A DNA stretch of 64,000 bases. It comes from Channa striata. Taxonomy: Eukaryota; Chordata; Actinopteri; Anabantiformes; Channidae. The stretch's first letter is position 1, and each line of letters begins with the position of its first letter. The stretch is taken from positions 2,852,001 to 2,916,000 of the forward strand of contig CM065183.1 in NCBI GenBank assembly GCA_033026295.1, given 5' to 3'. A model generated the notes under the pieces. It was not told the origin of the DNA, did not search any database, and saw nothing but the letters and a program-made list of their open reading frames with translations. Below, piece by piece: positions 63,683-64,000 of this stretch. The translations under genes were made by a program, and so were the position numbers.

Positions 63683-64000
63683 CTGTCCAAGTGAAGGACT
63701 TGAAGTATCTGGAATCTTGTTCACAAGTGAGAGTAGAATGGAGCGTCAGATTGACAGGCGGAGTGTTGCAGCACCAGGAATAATGCTGACATATCAAACC
63801 GTTGGGGGGGTGAAGGACATATAACAATGTGCTCTGCGTAAAGACCAAAAGAAGATCCTGAAAACAAGGGTCCAGAATTGAGTTTCCTCTACTGATGTAG
63901 GGCTCACCCTCAGAGGTGGGGTACAGAACTCAAACATCCGGAGAGTCACTTGAATTAGTTTAGGCGTCCTACAAGAATGCCTCCTGGGCACTTCCCAGTG
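63683..64000 (+). mobile_element. RTE/Rex3-like LINE 3' fragment, running off the window
   Basis: Nucleotide phrases follow the C-terminal coding part of Rex3-type fish elements: GAAGGACTTGAAGTATCTGG, AATCTTGTTCACAAGTGAGA, GTAGAATGGAGCGTCAGATT, GACAGGCGGAGTGTTGCAGC, GAATTGAGTTTCCTCTACTG, AGAGTCACTTGAATTAGTTT and ATGCCTCCTGGGCACTTCCC. Deletions and stops break the frame. It truncates at the right edge. Confidence 0.85.

Noticed and set aside
1..64000. CRISPR arrays, operons, bacterial mobile islands or a novel defence-type system
   Set aside because: The window is vertebrate-type DNA. The repeats are microsatellites and transposon relics, with no regularly spaced repeat-spacer arrays or clustered genes.

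Overview
The window looks like non-coding, repeat-rich chromosomal DNA from a ray-finned fish, most likely a teleost. The evidence is its AT-rich composition, many long AC/TG microsatellites, and decayed transposons of classes typical of teleost genomes (Tc1/mariner, RTE/Rex3-like and L2/CR1-like LINEs, tRNA-derived SINEs). There are no operons, bacterial-type genes, CRISPR arrays or recognisable tRNA/rRNA genes. Almost all short open frames here are chance frames in AT-rich or repeat DNA.

One host gene is securely present. At 33672-34356 on the minus strand lies the first coding exon of an alpha-neurexin, closest to neurexin-3 (nrxn3). It encodes a signal peptide, the first LNS/laminin-G domain and the first EGF-like repeat, and ends at a consensus GT donor. 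The gene runs right to left, so 1-33671 should be the start of the following large intron, and DNA to the right of 34.4 kb is the 5' side. A CpG-rich stretch at about 44.4-45.15 kb, with a TTTAAA box and a good minus-strand donor at 44715/44714, is my candidate for the alpha promoter and a non-coding first exon. That link is inference.

Layout: 1-0.5 kb, LINE fragment (minus); 0.65-1.59 kb, Tc1 relic (minus); 1.6-9.7 kb, plain intron-like DNA with short simple repeats; 9.74-9.96 and 15.0-15.3 kb, two opposite copies of one common fish repeat; 10.6 kb, SINE; 18.7-19.05 kb, second Tc1 relic; 20.5-22.2 kb, RTE LINE relic (minus); 25.5-33.2 kb, several TG/AC microsatellites and a doubtful Tc1-like relic; 33.67-34.36 kb, neurexin exon; 35-37 kb, probable non-autonomous DNA-transposon debris with a 38-bp duplication; 38.2 kb, a perfect 19-bp-arm hairpin; 40-43.4 kb, microsatellites and poly-A tracts; 44.4-45.15 kb, CpG-rich region; 47.93-50.22 kb, L2/CR1-like LINE relic (plus), apparently split; 52.35-53.06 kb, another LINE fragment; 57.4 kb, SINE; 60.0-60.3 and 62.1-62.4 kb, two inverted copies of a palindrome-rich non-autonomous element; 61.6-61.9 kb, microsatellite-linked repeat; 63.4-64.0 kb, LINE fragments running off the end.

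I found no convincing new biological system. The most notable unexplained items are the paired palindromic element at 60-62.4 kb, the perfect hairpin at 38231-38280, the 38-bp duplication at 35.73/36.96 kb, and the candidate neurexin promoter with its Z-DNA-prone 16-bp repeat.
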